Notes under the pieces: model-generated
Seen by the model: the letters and a program-made list of their open reading frames with translations, nothing else
Told to the model about the DNA's origin: nothing
Database searches by the model: none
Assembly: GCF_018780385.1 (NCBI RefSeq)
Contig: NZ_JADMJO010000007.1
Location: 41,832 to 105,831, forward strand
DNA length: 64,000 nucleotides
Source: Hydrogenophaga sp.
Lineage (GTDB): Bacteria > Pseudomonadota > Gammaproteobacteria > Burkholderiales > Burkholderiaceae_C
Direction of reading: 5' to 3'
In this document: one piece after another, positions 63,415-64,000 of the stretch
How the letters are laid out: the number at the start of each line of letters is the position of its first letter
Position numbering within the stretch: the stretch's first letter is position 1
Translations under genes and position numbers: made by a program

Positions 63415-64000
63415 TCAAGTTAAGTCATTTGGCACCAACGCCCGGCGCAATCCATCTATGTAAATATTCACCTTATTGACATCTCGCACATAGAACAGTC
63501 GCTCGCGAGCCCAGTTGCAGTTGAAGTCGGGTTTCAGACTAAGAAGTTGTCCACGCGCTAGACTCATCTCCTCTTCACCAACAGCCAAATGCCCGAGCGC
63601 GGCCAAACGGTGAGCATAAGGCCAATAATGACAATTGGAGGTTCGCACCGCTTGGCTGGCGTAGGCATTGGCGCGAGCAAAGTCGCTGGCAAACAGCTTT
63701 GCCTGTGCGCGGTACGATAAAAAAGCCCATCGCATGGGGTCATGTGGGCTGAGGTCAATTGCGTGCTGAAAAAGTGGATCTGCACGTTCAAAATCACCAA
63801 CATAGACATACGTATCTGCCAATCCGCACCAGGCAATGGCCAACGCCGGATTGAGGGCCGTTGCAAATTTCATTTCTGCAATCGCATCGTCGTACCGCTT
63901 GCAGACCGTAAGCGCCCGGCCCAGAGCAAAACGCACGGTCGCATCCGGGGTCTCCTCGTTTTCAGTGCAATAAGTGACGGTACGCAAAGCTAGCACTGGC
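63415..64000 (-). CDS. TPR-repeat protein, C-terminal part (runs off right edge)
   Basis: The frame is open from the window edge to the stop at 63415. It holds TPR units: RFALGRALTVCKRYDDAIAE, ALNPALAIAWCGLADTYVYV, DFERADPLFQHAIDLSPHDP and FARANAYASQAVRTSN. Such tails occur in CadC-like regulators and class III cyclases that end in TPRs. The N-terminal domain is outside the window, so the type cannot be decided. Confidence 0.75.
   Translation of the reverse strand, partial: PVLALRTVTYCTENEETPDATVRFALGRALTVCKRYDDAIAEMKFATALNPALAIAWCGLADTYVYVGDFERADPLFQHAIDLSPHDPMRWAFLSYRAQAKLFASDFARANAYASQAVRTSNCHYWPYAHRLAALGHLAVGEEEMSLARGQLLSLKPDFNCNWARERLFYVRDVNKVNIYIDGLRRALVPNDLT

Noticed and set aside
1..64000. 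CRISPR arrays, rRNA or tRNA genes
   Set aside because: No regularly spaced direct repeats and no tRNA- or rRNA-like conserved segments were seen.

Overview
The window looks like part of a high-GC betaproteobacterial chromosome of Burkholderiales / Comamonadaceae type. The support is a riboswitch-controlled cobalamin locus with cobO-cbiB-cobC order, a DUF4148 protein, a pqqABCDE operon and a Urt-type ABC transporter beside an aliphatic amidase. No species is claimed. I saw no rRNA, tRNA or CRISPR array.

Layout. 1-2.8 kb is accessory debris: a HipA-type toxin start with its HipB-type partner's tail, a DUF1064 phage-gene remnant, small hypothetical genes and two copies of a dispersed repeat. 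2.8-10.6 kb is a catabolic/esterase region: a winged-helix/hydrolase fusion divergent from a cupin and a flavoenzyme, then two esterases and a PucR-type regulator. 10.9-20.8 kb holds four large signalling proteins without a DNA-binding output. 21.1-30.9 kb is a PQQ block: a PQQ-dependent sugar dehydrogenase with its cytochrome c, pqqABCDE (pqqA is only 24 codons), a divergent NarL-type two-component system and a cytoplasmic M13 peptidase. 31-34.8 kb holds small exported proteins and a PhoP/PhoQ-like pair. 34.8-36.6 kb is an iron-storage locus with two Fur-like boxes around bfr and bfd. 37.5-39 kb encodes a Tat-exported PhoX/DUF839 protein. 39.2-44.7 kb is a cobalamin locus behind a B12 riboswitch: btuB, btuC and btuD are broken, while btuF, cobO, cbiB and cobC are open.

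45-56.2 kb is the most interesting system: a five-gene Urt-type ABC transporter, aliphatic amidase AmiE, a CbbQ/NorQ-type AAA+ ATPase, a CbbO/NorD-type vWA protein, a tiny Cys-rich ORF, cytoplasmic AmiC, the ANTAR antiterminator AmiR and a PTS-IIA-like protein. The leader carries two hexaloop hairpins, the second overlapping an intrinsic terminator. That is the arrangement expected for ANTAR-controlled antitermination, so amide sensing by AmiC/AmiR could switch on uptake, hydrolysis and a putative amidase-remodelling chaperone together.

56.3-60.2 kb is a second PQQ unit (sorbosone-type dehydrogenase, cytochrome c, PqqU/YncD-like TonB receptor). With the first block it suggests that the cell both makes and scavenges PQQ. 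60.5-62.8 kb carries a RidA-like protein, a formamidase-type amidohydrolase and an SDR, followed by an IS3-type transposase remnant. A TPR protein runs off the right edge.
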